This document shows positions 18,701 to 25,075 of a DNA stretch of 45,383 bases, piece by piece. The DNA lies in assembly GCA_002340325.1 (NCBI GenBank), contig DDLV01000042.1:1-45383 (forward strand). Direction: 5' to 3'. Under the pieces are notes generated by a model, which was not told the DNA's origin, searched no databases, and saw only the letters and a program-made list of their open reading frames with translations. A program made the translations under genes and the position numbers. Source of the DNA: Glaciecola sp. UBA2563 (GTDB lineage Bacteria; Pseudomonadota; Gammaproteobacteria; Enterobacterales; Alteromonadaceae). Each line of letters begins with the position of its first letter. The first letter of the stretch is position 1.

Positions 18701-19194
18701 TTACATTAAGCGACCAGTCCCAAATTACTACTATTCGTAGTCATGGCGTAGATGTTGTGGAAACAGTCTTCCCACTAAGTTGTCCGACGAATAATGAACT
18801 CACAATCGTTTCGGCGATAGATGATGGCACCAATGATGGCAATGTCCCTGCAGGTGCTTTTGACGGTAGTTTAGATCCATCATCTAGATGGTCATCCGAA
18901 GGCATTGGTAAACAAATCACCTTTGATCTCGGAAAGGGTGTGCGAGTTTCTCAAGCAGAATTAGCATGGTTCAAAGGCAATGAACGTATCGCATTTTTTG
19001 AGATTGAGACATCGCTCAACAACAAAGATTGGACAACTGTCTTATCCAGTGGCCAATCCAATGGCACTACACTTGATTTGGAATCGCACGATTTACTGGA
19101 TAGCAACGCACGGTTTGTTAGAATTACAGGTAATGGTAATTCTACTCATCTTTGGAACAGCTTAGTTGAAGCCAAGTTCTATGGATGTATGTAA
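12727..19194 (+). CDS. Giant modular surface lipoprotein: TSP3 calcium repeats, LRRs and F5/8C domain
   Basis: A 2155-residue protein from ATG 12727 (an in-frame TTG precedes it). The lipobox LTAC puts the lipidated Cys at 22, with Gly at +2, so outer-membrane retention is expected. After a Pro/Ser linker come domain N1 (about 60-365, opening SGSGVKGPLANASVSV), TSP3-type Asp array 1 (about 368-830), domain N2 (about 855-1155, opening SGAGVKGPMAYANVVL), Asp array 2 (about 1158-1420), two internalin-like LRR blocks (about 1432-1718 and 1726-2017) and a C-terminal F5/8 type C, CBM32-like domain (about 2020-2155). The Asp arrays should bind many calcium ions and stiffen the stalk, and the LRR and F5/8C parts suggest protein or carbohydrate binding. 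Position inside the EPS locus suggests a matrix or capsule tether. N1/N2 resemble each other but I cannot name the fold. The gene is monocistronic. Confidence 0.9.
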   Translation: MLNSLSLRSALCIFIAASLTACGGGSSDSSPAPAPTTSGPTTSPTVLPAPPPPASSSDSGQNNGTLFLVSGSGVKGPLANASVSVFEVDFTQDDLRGDSIASANTNQNAQIENLSISKSLPGPFFIEFKADAETVDLTTGSSPVIKTLITVVTKNQLEKDTPIYATPLTTAAVNLLQFSGDSTLLGGNDDGVFNDEEFIIALDAADDVIRSTLGFGISDQVDIFSTSAVYDNQISVDGLIPVTEYRAASEAFASVVYSLATQSTSQVTADDILADLARDLSDGHLDQAQQQSAITSFSVDSLIRQSNLLTDLTLAADAENRKIADIAQILIDERSLLGISNDVNTSTLQATLDNVSHDFLVTSIARNADLDNDGVLNSRDLDDDGDSVADVIDVFPHDQLEFIDTDFDGIGNNADLDDDGDGQPDVVDDFPLDATRHVMTDQDNDGWPIGQDTDDADPAIPTMAFRDHDLDGLADNGGLQPDNDDDNDGILDIYDAFPLNRIETRDFDGDGIGDNSDDDIDGDNVNNSLDMFPFNPSEHEDTDGDGIGNNSDSDDDNDGVPDSTDPFPLDSSEFVDSDGDGIGNNADNDDDNDGVDDINDASPLDSAHSVFTDSDADGWPVGQDPDDANPNVPSIAFRDTDQDGLANDGGLAPDKDDDNDGVEDLEDWAPEDPNESRDSDGDSIGDNADSDRDGDSIENALDMFPSNPEEWLDTDSDGVGNNEDTDDDNDGVSDSQDAFPLDASESADFDNDGIGNNRDSDDDNDSVDDTIDAFPYDPAESFDFDRDGIGNNADPDDDNDRINDDVDAFPFNPNESEDSDGDGVGDNSDTNIGNNGSGQTPGGIPGLVLPPPPNQNDEITVSGAGVKGPMAYANVVLYQLDMSSSDFKGEVVSVGTTNQYAQIVNLSRPSVTNPPYLLEITGVEGTTIDISTGLYPVIDELRTLVTQQMLDDGIAVYATPLTTIATDMALSQADSSRLPFAGNNDGIRTMSEVRNAIHAAAEKVKSTLGFGIDESVDIFTTPPIIDDNTRTESEKASVTALRSAVEAVSAIIYEINETRNDNNASTSDVLKDMTLDLADGEIDGQANGQAITAYENSSLEILQQDPATLRIPNTNVLVSSVRSIVIAETQDTGNDTVDTLAFQQSNFEFQIKPVVPRTDADNDGVINSKDAFPNDASSDSDFDNDGLPDIAYVLVNGERTSVVDEVRSDNDDDNDGVVDAADAFPFDPREHLDSDSDGIGNNADNDDDGDGRLDSVDDYPLDPSRQVSTDRDNDGWPVGQDPNDNDASLPALAFRDSDSDGFADAGGLRPDDDDDDDGIKDAVDAFPLNPSEYQDLDGDGIGNNADEDIDGDGTGNSEDFFPFDANESKDTDGDGIGDNRDNDDDNDGVEDNQDAFPLDALEHKDSDNDGVGDNRDDFPLDNSLQSGTAITELDIPDLAFKQCLLDSHNEDSFVELITSLNCSGRGIIDLSGIESLTQLKTITLEGIDTINDYSQIAMISGLESLKVRRSKFDNTAAAAFTAHPSLKHVDISETDVTELDAIATLPNLSSLYLWGEIVYDLAALQSSQGFQHLAINSRQISDINDLANLTNLSTLWLHGDLSNALKSIILGLPNLRYLSLGYSQTVDDVFFADIVSTHTDLVWLSLEQTAITNIAGVERLTRLSHLSLSNNDGLHNLSPLLNGADLAVPINSLSIDNLLLSNASQVTTLQSLGVSVDGSVTEMANDLPVFADEALNSCVENTGKTSVARIEHLDCTNYDISDLTGIDQLTALTHVNLQGITSISDYSPLALVSSLEYLEVRDSNFNNEALVAFENHPSLSHIGADCTFITNIEAAANIPNLRSLHLRGNVVYDISVLAGLGSFETLVLGSQQVTNVQDLTNLPHLQNLWFKGDLTSEAKSTILLLTGLKRLAIGGSETVEDVFFSDITNTLSQLTTLNVYGSSISNLEPVASLTNLSELVIAGNDELTDLSALTVKVASSDTLRYLNIEQLFTLSDQSQITTIRSHGVDVVETVFPLSCPTNNELTIVSAIDDGTNDGNVPAGAFDGSLDPSSRWSSEGIGKQITFDLGKGVRVSQAELAWFKGNERIAFFEIETSLNNKDWTTVLSSGQSNGTTLDLESHDLLDSNARFVRITGNGNSTHLWNSLVEAKFYGCM
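13828..15215 (+). repeat. TSP3-like Asp-rich repeat array 1 (coding)
   Basis: Within the lipoprotein gene, about nine units contain the pattern D-x-D-x-D-G-[IV]-G-[ND]-N followed by D-D-[DN]-D, separated by AFPLDxxE-like spacers. This is the calcium-binding thrombospondin type 3 signature. The DNA is correspondingly a low-complexity gat/gac/aat run, which generates long serine-rich spurious frames on the other strand. Confidence 0.85.
16200..16985 (+). repeat. TSP3-like Asp-rich repeat array 2 (coding)
   Basis: A second, shorter array of about four full DxDxDGxGxN units in the same protein, after domain N2. One unit block (about 16530-16680) contains the WPVGQD...AFRD...GGL supermodule also present twice in array 1, showing that the two arrays share ancestry. 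Confidence 0.82.
17020..18776 (+). repeat. Tandem duplication of a ~290-residue LRR block (coding)
   Basis: Two consecutive blocks (about 17020-17890 and 17902-18776) align along their length. LSGIESLTQLKTITLEGI aligns with LTGIDQLTALTHVNLQGI, NDYSQIAMISGLESLKVR with SDYSPLALVSSLEYLEVR, and VDDVFFADIVSTHTDLVWL with VEDVFFSDITNTLSQLTTL. The protein copies are clearly homologous but diverged, so the duplication is old. Confidence 0.85.
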
Positions 19195-19214
19195 CCATAT
19201 TTTTGTCAACGCCG

Positions 19215-20168
19215 TCAAAGTTCCGCCAAGTGTTCATCTATAACTTTAAGAACCTTGGCGGCGCCACTTGGTGTAAGGTGTCCTAAGGTCGCGTATGAAG
19301 ACAAATCATCTCGAATGTAATCGTATTCTTTTGTTTTAAAATCGATAACGATATCAGAATCGTAATCAAGTATGGAGTCAATTTTAGTTCGGTAAATATT
19401 GTATTTTTCGGCATAACTTGGATGTTCAGTAATCCGTTTGGGGCGAGGAAAATAATAAGGCACCACCTTAATATTGCGCTTTCTTACACTTTCAAGCACA
19501 TATTTTAAATCTTCGAACGCAGTTTCGTTTATCTCTAAAAATTCAAGCATTTCGTTATTATCATAGAGCGATAACCGTTCGTCTATCTTGTTGCTTATAT
19601 CTTCACTGGTGACATCTTTATATTTGTACCGGTAGTTTAAAGCGCCGTAATAGCTTCCATAAAATTCGCTTTTTTCGCCCTTCTTAATATCTAAAAATTT
19701 GTTGACGTAGTATCTAAGCGTAAATAACGACCCAAATGTCGATAAAAACTCTTTTTGGTTTATATAGGCTGATTTCATTCCAGCGTCTTTTGTAATGAAG
19801 GGGTCTAAACAGATGATAAACGTCTTGATATCACCATACTTTAATACGTTCTCGACCAATACTCGTAACTCAGAAATGTTGCCGCCTTTAAGTGACAAAT
19901 TGTAAATGTTTCCATTATTAAGAAATTTTGTATCCTTATTAATCCCAGATAAAGAGGGGCCTACTAAAATCCCGTCAAAATTGTTAGGAATATACGAATA
20001 GCTGTATAAATGTTTCGTCGTTCGTTCGTTATGATAAATTCTAAACTTCTCCCCGGTTTCGTTCCCAAATAGCCCAAACTCATTGATTCGGTAATTCACA
20101 AACGCAGTACCAACCAAGATAACAATCAAAAGTACTAAATAGATACAAACAAGTTTTCTAGAAGTCAA
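19215..20168 (-). CDS. Membrane-anchored SGNH-like protein, partner of the MBOAT acyltransferase
   Basis: A 317-residue protein with an N-terminal transmembrane anchor (about 6-24) and a periplasmic SGNH-hydrolase-like fold. A nucleophile-type motif GILVGPSLSG (Ser72) and the closing LGHLTPSG block (His297) are seen. The Asp normally three residues before this His is not present (TLGH), so catalysis may be altered. Its start overlaps the 3' end of the MBOAT gene by 11 bp, showing translational coupling. In AlgI/AlgJ/AlgX- and DltB/DltD-type systems the MBOAT moves acyl groups across the membrane and the SGNH partner places them on the polysaccharide. O-acetylation of the EPS is the natural inference. 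It ends 20 bp from the convergent lipoprotein gene. Confidence 0.78.
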   Translation of the reverse strand: MTSRKLVCIYLVLLIVILVGTAFVNYRINEFGLFGNETGEKFRIYHNERTTKHLYSYSYIPNNFDGILVGPSLSGINKDTKFLNNGNIYNLSLKGGNISELRVLVENVLKYGDIKTFIICLDPFITKDAGMKSAYINQKEFLSTFGSLFTLRYYVNKFLDIKKGEKSEFYGSYYGALNYRYKYKDVTSEDISNKIDERLSLYDNNEMLEFLEINETAFEDLKYVLESVRKRNIKVVPYYFPRPKRITEHPSYAEKYNIYRTKIDSILDYDSDIVIDFKTKEYDYIRDDLSSYATLGHLTPSGAAKVLKVIDEHLAEL

Positions 20169-21636
20169 AATATAAAAACTCCGATACTTTCACTGAATTA
20201 ATAAAAATAATTGAGACATATGAGATCGATATCGAGAACAGCATGACCGCCGCATCACTACCGCTATATTTCAATTTAGGTGCTTGTTCGGATGTGTTTT
20301 TTAGGAACAAAACAAATATCGCGACTGCGGCAATGAACATATAAATCAACATGTCGATCCGGCCAATACCTGCTGTCACGCTAATGAGATCCAGCGTAGT
20401 TCTATCGAGCTTGATCAGATTAATTAATGTGACGTTTTCGATGGTGAATCCAGTTAAACCAAACATGGCAGATAACACTTTAATGGCGTCTTCCCATTCC
20501 TTTGCTCTGAAGAAAACCCAGCAGATATTGACAAAGTTAAAGGTAACAAACCACGCCAATACACTGTGCATTTTGAAACCCAAATTAGTCCACAATCGAT
20601 GCACCGCCAAAGCAATACCGTGCAAGAAGCCCCAAAAGACAAATGTCCATCCCGCTCCATGCCAAATTCCGCCAAGAACAAACGTTGCTAAAAGGTTGTT
20701 ATATGTCCTGAAGTTTCCATGTCGGTTACCGCCTAGTGGAATATACACATAATCTCTTAAAAACCGACTCAATGTTATATGCCATCGCCGCCAAAAATCT
20801 TGTATGTCGGTTGCTTTGTAAGGCGAGTTAAAATTGATGGGTAGCTTTATGTTGAACAGCAAAGCTGCGCCGATAGCCATGTCAGTATATCCACTAAAAT
20901 CAAAATACAGCTGAAATGTATACGAGAGAGATGTCGCCCATCCTTCATAAAACGTTAGTACTTTAGCATTATCAAATCCGTTATTTGCCCAAACGGCAAA
21001 ACTATCTGCAATGACAACCTTCTTAAATAAACCGATAGAAAATATAATTAGTCCGAGGTATATGTTTTTGTAATTCTTGTATTTGTTTCTCAAGCTTGCG
21101 AACTGAGGCATCATCTCTTTGTGATGTACGATTGGACCCGCGATCAATTGCGGAAAAAATGTGACAAAGACGGCGTAGTTTAGAAGATCATACTCCTTTG
21201 TTTCTCCTTTGTAAGAATCAACCAAATACGCGATTTGCTGAAAAGTAAAAAATGAAATAGCGAGCGGTAATGCAAGGTGCAATAAGGGTATATCTGTTCC
21301 CAGCGTAAAATTGACGTTTGCGATAAAAAAATCTGAGTATTTAAAATATCCAAGTAGGCCTAGATTACCGATGACACCGAATGTTAAAACGGTTTTTTTT
21401 GATACCTTTTTAAACGTTTTCTCACGCGAGAAGGAAGACCCGATGACAAAATTGAACAACATTGAACCGAGAATCAAAGGAAGATATATGACATTCCACC
21501 AGCTGTAAAAAAACAACGAGGATGCAACCAAGAACCCTTTCGCTGCTTCTGTGAGCCTTCTAGAATTTAAGTAGAAATAGACAAAGAATGTTATCGGTAG
21601 GAATAAAAAAATAAATTCAAAACTATTAAATAACAT
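20158..21636 (-). CDS. AlgI-like MBOAT O-acyltransferase
   Basis: A 492-residue polytopic inner-membrane protein with the canonical start MLFNSFEFIFLFLP and roughly eleven hydrophobic segments. MBOAT signatures are complete: DFWRRWHITLSRFLRDYVYI (His286) and the invariant His in LGGIWHGAGW (His326). Length is typical for AlgI. A GGGAGG ribosome site lies five bases before the ATG. The protein should move acetyl from a cytoplasmic donor across the membrane for polysaccharide acetylation, with the overlapping SGNH-like gene as partner. It is first in a two-gene unit, divergent from the plus-strand sugar operon. The polymer substrate is inferred from context. Confidence 0.92.
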   Translation of the reverse strand: MLFNSFEFIFLFLPITFFVYFYLNSRRLTEAAKGFLVASSLFFYSWWNVIYLPLILGSMLFNFVIGSSFSREKTFKKVSKKTVLTFGVIGNLGLLGYFKYSDFFIANVNFTLGTDIPLLHLALPLAISFFTFQQIAYLVDSYKGETKEYDLLNYAVFVTFFPQLIAGPIVHHKEMMPQFASLRNKYKNYKNIYLGLIIFSIGLFKKVVIADSFAVWANNGFDNAKVLTFYEGWATSLSYTFQLYFDFSGYTDMAIGAALLFNIKLPINFNSPYKATDIQDFWRRWHITLSRFLRDYVYIPLGGNRHGNFRTYNNLLATFVLGGIWHGAGWTFVFWGFLHGIALAVHRLWTNLGFKMHSVLAWFVTFNFVNICWVFFRAKEWEDAIKVLSAMFGLTGFTIENVTLINLIKLDRTTLDLISVTAGIGRIDMLIYMFIAAVAIFVLFLKNTSEQAPKLKYSGSDAAVMLFSISISYVSIIFINSVKVSEFLYFDF

Positions 21637-22139
21637 TCATCCTCCCAATTTGCGTCGATTTAACGCAATTACGCTACATGTAATATTTATCATTGCGTGT
21701 TAAAACGATTTTCTTCTTATCGGCAGTATTGCCAATCACTATTCAAATTTTTAACCATGCGTTTGAAGTAACCTTATGCACATCGCCTACGCGACTGCTA
21801 CCTGCCTGTTTTTGTTACAAAGAAAAGTGCGCTATTCGATGTTACATGCCTACAGAATCGGTATTTGCGGACGATAACATTTGTGAGTCATTCAATCGGT
21901 GTTTTCTGAAAAACTCAACATCGATGTCAATAAGGGGAGTATCGGCTGGATCCCTGACAAGTTAACAAAGCGTATTTAATTTAATCTCAATCACGTGATT
22001 TGAGTTGGTTTTATAAAACGCATTAGGAATAAACACACTGCATTTTGCGCGAGAACTTATAGGCGAATAAAACATGCACAGATACCCTTGTAATACACAG
22101 TCTCGATTTTGTTTGCGCGCCAGTAAGTAGGAATTGAGT
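21637..22139. other. Divergent promoter region with palindrome
   Basis: About 500 bases separate the divergent MBOAT unit and the six-gene plus-strand operon. A perfect 12-bp palindrome aatcacgtgatt lies at 21989-22000, flanked by near-symmetric ctc/gag, and is a candidate operator. AGGA at 22129-22132 is the ribosome site of the next gene. A plus-strand frame of 90 codons (21693-21965) has no start signal or family likeness. No RNA gene is seen. Confidence 0.45.
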
Positions 22140-23099
22140 ATGAAAACCGACGCGATAATTGGAAAAACAGGATTCGTTGGAAGGCATCTAATCGCACAAC
22201 ATGACTTTCAAAGCCAATTTAACAGGAGCAATATTTCAACGTCTGCTGAAAAAGAATTCGACACCCTAGTTTGTGCAGCAGCACCTGGATCAATGTTCGA
22301 AGCGAATAAATATCCAGAAAGGGATAAGGAAAAAATGCTCGAATTAATCGAGTACTTGCGAAAAATTAAAGCAAAGACGTTTGTTTTGATTTCGTCAATC
22401 GCCGTGCTTAAAGACTTTGCCGGCAAGGACGATGAAAACACAAAAAACTTTCAGACAGAGCTAGCATATGGGCGCAATAGACGACTACTAGAAGAGTTCT
22501 GCCAACAACATTTTAATACCTGTTTAATCGTACGCCTGCCTGCACTTTTCGGGAAAGGCCTAAAGAAGAATTTCATTTTTGATTTGCTTAACTTATCCCC
22601 GACGATGCTTACACGCGAAAAAATTGAATTAGCAAACGCAGCCTTTCCAAGCTCCTTGAACGAGCTTCTAAGCAGGGTATACATGTGGAATGACGACATC
22701 AGTATGTTTCAAATCGACCGGCAAGCTTTAGAGGATTCCGGTGATAAAGACCTACTAGAAGAAGCTTTGCTGAAAAACAACATGTCGGCAATTCAGTTCA
22801 CACATCCGGATACAACCTATCAATATTACAACATGGAATATCTCTGGGACGATATCCAAACCTGTTTATCAAATAATCTAAAAACCATTCATTTGACGTC
22901 GGAGCCCATCAAGGCATCAGATATTTTCTTTGAGCTAACAGGCGAAAAGATGCCGACGACACAGGCAAAAATTCATCATGAAAATATGCACTCATCTTTC
23001 TCGCAACACTGGGAACAAAATGGCCCATATTTGCGGGATAAGATGAGCACAATCAGTTCACTTAAAAAGTTCTTCACTGAAGAAAAGGTAACAGTATGA
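22140..23099 (+). CDS. Atypical NAD(P)-binding SDR, sugar-pathway enzyme
   Basis: A 319-residue protein from ATG 22140, chosen over TTG 22134 because AGGA (22129-22132) is seven bases upstream. An N-terminal Rossmann motif is present (GKTGFVGRHL), followed by LVCAAAP, the Ser region LISSIAVL and an AYGRNRR segment where the usual YxxxK pair reads Y-x-x-x-R. The C-terminal half is unlike standard epimerases. It is the first of six closely spaced genes and overlaps the next by 4 bp (ATGA). It probably acts on a sugar or lipid-linked sugar in the same pathway as the downstream isomerase and oxidoreductase. The reaction cannot be named, and loss of the catalytic Lys means it may not be a canonical dehydrogenase. 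Confidence 0.75.
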   Translation: MKTDAIIGKTGFVGRHLIAQHDFQSQFNRSNISTSAEKEFDTLVCAAAPGSMFEANKYPERDKEKMLELIEYLRKIKAKTFVLISSIAVLKDFAGKDDENTKNFQTELAYGRNRRLLEEFCQQHFNTCLIVRLPALFGKGLKKNFIFDLLNLSPTMLTREKIELANAAFPSSLNELLSRVYMWNDDISMFQIDRQALEDSGDKDLLEEALLKNNMSAIQFTHPDTTYQYYNMEYLWDDIQTCLSNNLKTIHLTSEPIKASDIFFELTGEKMPTTQAKIHHENMHSSFSQHWEQNGPYLRDKMSTISSLKKFFTEEKVTV

Positions 23100-23950
23100 A
23101 ACTTGCAGTCTCAAATATTGCATGGCTTCCGGAAGAGCGATTCGATGCTTATACGTTAATGCAAAAACACAATGTAAAGGGCTTGGAAATAGCACCGAGC
23201 ATACTTTTTTATGATGCTGAAGACCCTTTTGTACCGTCAGCAGAATCTGCCAACAGAGCATTAACTGAAATCGAATCATTTAATCTCCGATTAGTATCTA
23301 TGCAATCACTGCTTTTTGGTATTCAGGACGCTGCATTATTTGGCAGCGCGTCTCAAGTTGCGAGTTTCAAAACGGCGATGCAGCGCGCTATCGATATAGG
23401 CCACAGGTTTTCAATACCAAATTTAGTGTTTGGTTGTCCAAAACAACGGATTATTCCTGATGGATTACCCTATGCAGACGCGGAAAAGCTTGCGAGTGAA
23501 ATATTTAACGAGTTGGGAGATTACGCTCAGGCTGCAAAAACGGTTATTGCAATGGAAACCAATCCATCAGCATATGGTACAAACTTTATGACAAACATGC
23601 GTCAAACCATTGATTTTGTTGCACTGACAAGTCATCCAGCAATAAAAATCAACATGGATATGGGCGCGTTGTATATGAACGATGACTATGCTAGCGCAGA
23701 AGGATACATTCAAGACAATGTCAACGAGATAAACCACGTACATATCAGCGAATCAAATCTTGAACCAGCGCCTCGCGATATTGAATTGACTGCAAACATC
23801 CTGCGTGCCTTAGCGCGCTGTGATTATCCGTTTTGGACCTCGATAGAAATGAAAAAACATCCGGTCGACAACATAAGCAATCTGGAAAGTTGCCTCATTA
23901 AGTTCAACAGCGCGATTGAATTTGTAAATTCAAGCCCAGCAAAGGTATAG
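23096..23950 (+). CDS. Sugar phosphate isomerase/epimerase-like TIM barrel
   Basis: A 284-residue protein of the xylose-isomerase-like/AP-endonuclease-2 TIM-barrel superfamily. Candidate metal ligands occur in order along the sequence: Glu in VIAMETNPSAYG, Asp in KINMDMGALY, His in NHVHISESN and Glu in TSIEMKKH, the usual pattern for divalent-metal sugar isomerases and epimerases. Length is normal. It overlaps the upstream SDR gene by 4 bp and is 8 bp before the GT2-like gene, so it is translationally coupled. It would act in the cytoplasm on a keto or aldo sugar. The substrate is unknown, and pairing with an SDR and a FAD oxidoreductase suggests a multi-step sugar remodelling route. Confidence 0.82.
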   Translation: MKLAVSNIAWLPEERFDAYTLMQKHNVKGLEIAPSILFYDAEDPFVPSAESANRALTEIESFNLRLVSMQSLLFGIQDAALFGSASQVASFKTAMQRAIDIGHRFSIPNLVFGCPKQRIIPDGLPYADAEKLASEIFNELGDYAQAAKTVIAMETNPSAYGTNFMTNMRQTIDFVALTSHPAIKINMDMGALYMNDDYASAEGYIQDNVNEINHVHISESNLEPAPRDIELTANILRALARCDYPFWTSIEMKKHPVDNISNLESCLIKFNSAIEFVNSSPAKV

Positions 23951-23958
23951 ATACGCCT

Positions 23959-25062
23959 ATGACTATTCAAAAGAAACGAGAAGACATTTTAGTATCGATA
24001 TGTTTCGAAGATTACGTTTCGAATGAAGAAAACGACAAGTATCTTCGGAGTTTAATGGACGAAATTGCCTCTGTTTACCGATATTGGGAGTGCATTTTAG
24101 TTATCGATAATTCGGATTCAGAAAAATTTGAGCACATCATAAAGTTTGTGAAAAACCTCAGGTTACTGAGAGTACGTGACAATCTGCTACATCATCGCAA
24201 AAGGGAAGTGGCCGCCTCGGAAGCGATTGGTGATGTTGTTTTGCTAGGCTCTATTATCGAAGCACAGTTCCTTAGCATACCAGATATGATTGACTCTGCT
24301 AGTAAGCACAAAGCAATTGTGATTGGCGAACAGTGTAAACAAAGAAAATCGATGGCTGTTATACAAATGCTAGGGATAACGAGCGGCTATCATGTGTCTC
24401 GAAATGACTTTTCTACCTGTGTTTACCCGAGAACCTTGTTAAATCAGCTGTTGAATCATCACAATCCGCCTTTGGCGTTGCGCTTTACACCGCGTGATAA
24501 TCGAATACCAATAATCAAACAAAAGAGTACGACAAATTACACATATAAAAAATCTGCGGACGATTGGAGACGGAGGAGCGACTATCTCCAGAAACTTTTT
24601 GTTGACTCCGCACCTATGGCATTGGGCTTTATTATTCTTTTATCCCTTTTGGTAAGCGTCGTTTCTCCTCTCTATGCTTTTTATGCTGTTATCGCGTGGG
24701 TTCTAGTGGAAGACGTGCAACAGGGGTGGCTTACAACATCGCTAGTTTTGAGTTTAACAACGATGTTCCTAGGCTTGTCAATCATGGGGATCGCAATGGG
24801 GATCCAGAATATGAACGACAAATTGTCTAAAAATGCCATGGATGATGTCATTGATGAATTAAGTGAGGTCGATCTATTTGGTCAAGTTAGTAAGGATTTG
24901 AATGTAGAGGTCGTATCAGATGCCATGTCGGAAGTTAAAATTGATGCAAACCATGGGGCAATTAAAAACGAAATATATGAACAAGCCAAAGACAATGTGA
25001 ATGCAGAAGTCGGTTCACGAAAGTCCGTAATAGACCAGATGAATGTAGACTCAAATAAATAG
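23959..25062 (+). CDS. GT2-like membrane protein with C-terminal helix pair
   Basis: A 367-residue protein. The N-terminal part (about 8-200) looks like a diverged GT-A/GT2 fold: ILVSICFEDYVSN at the start resembles the usual strand-1 region, and ECILVIDNSDSEKF resembles the DDGSxD region. A clear DxD motif is not seen. Two hydrophobic segments follow (about 216-240 and 241-283), then a polar, acidic, helical tail of about 80 residues (NMNDKLSKNAMDDVIDELSE onward). The topology resembles ArnC/DPM1-type polyprenyl-phosphate glycosyltransferases, which have a cytoplasmic catalytic part and two C-terminal helices. The missing metal motif raises the chance of a non-catalytic or altered role. It lies within the six-gene run. 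Confidence 0.68.
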   Translation: MTIQKKREDILVSICFEDYVSNEENDKYLRSLMDEIASVYRYWECILVIDNSDSEKFEHIIKFVKNLRLLRVRDNLLHHRKREVAASEAIGDVVLLGSIIEAQFLSIPDMIDSASKHKAIVIGEQCKQRKSMAVIQMLGITSGYHVSRNDFSTCVYPRTLLNQLLNHHNPPLALRFTPRDNRIPIIKQKSTTNYTYKKSADDWRRRSDYLQKLFVDSAPMALGFIILLSLLVSVVSPLYAFYAVIAWVLVEDVQQGWLTTSLVLSLTTMFLGLSIMGIAMGIQNMNDKLSKNAMDDVIDELSEVDLFGQVSKDLNVEVVSDAMSEVKIDANHGAIKNEIYEQAKDNVNAEVGSRKSVIDQMNVDSNK

Positions 25063-25075
25063 CGCAATCAATTAT

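Noticed and set aside
21693..21965. A 90-codon plus-strand frame in the divergent region
   Set aside because: No convincing start signal or domain, and composition like the surrounding non-coding DNA.
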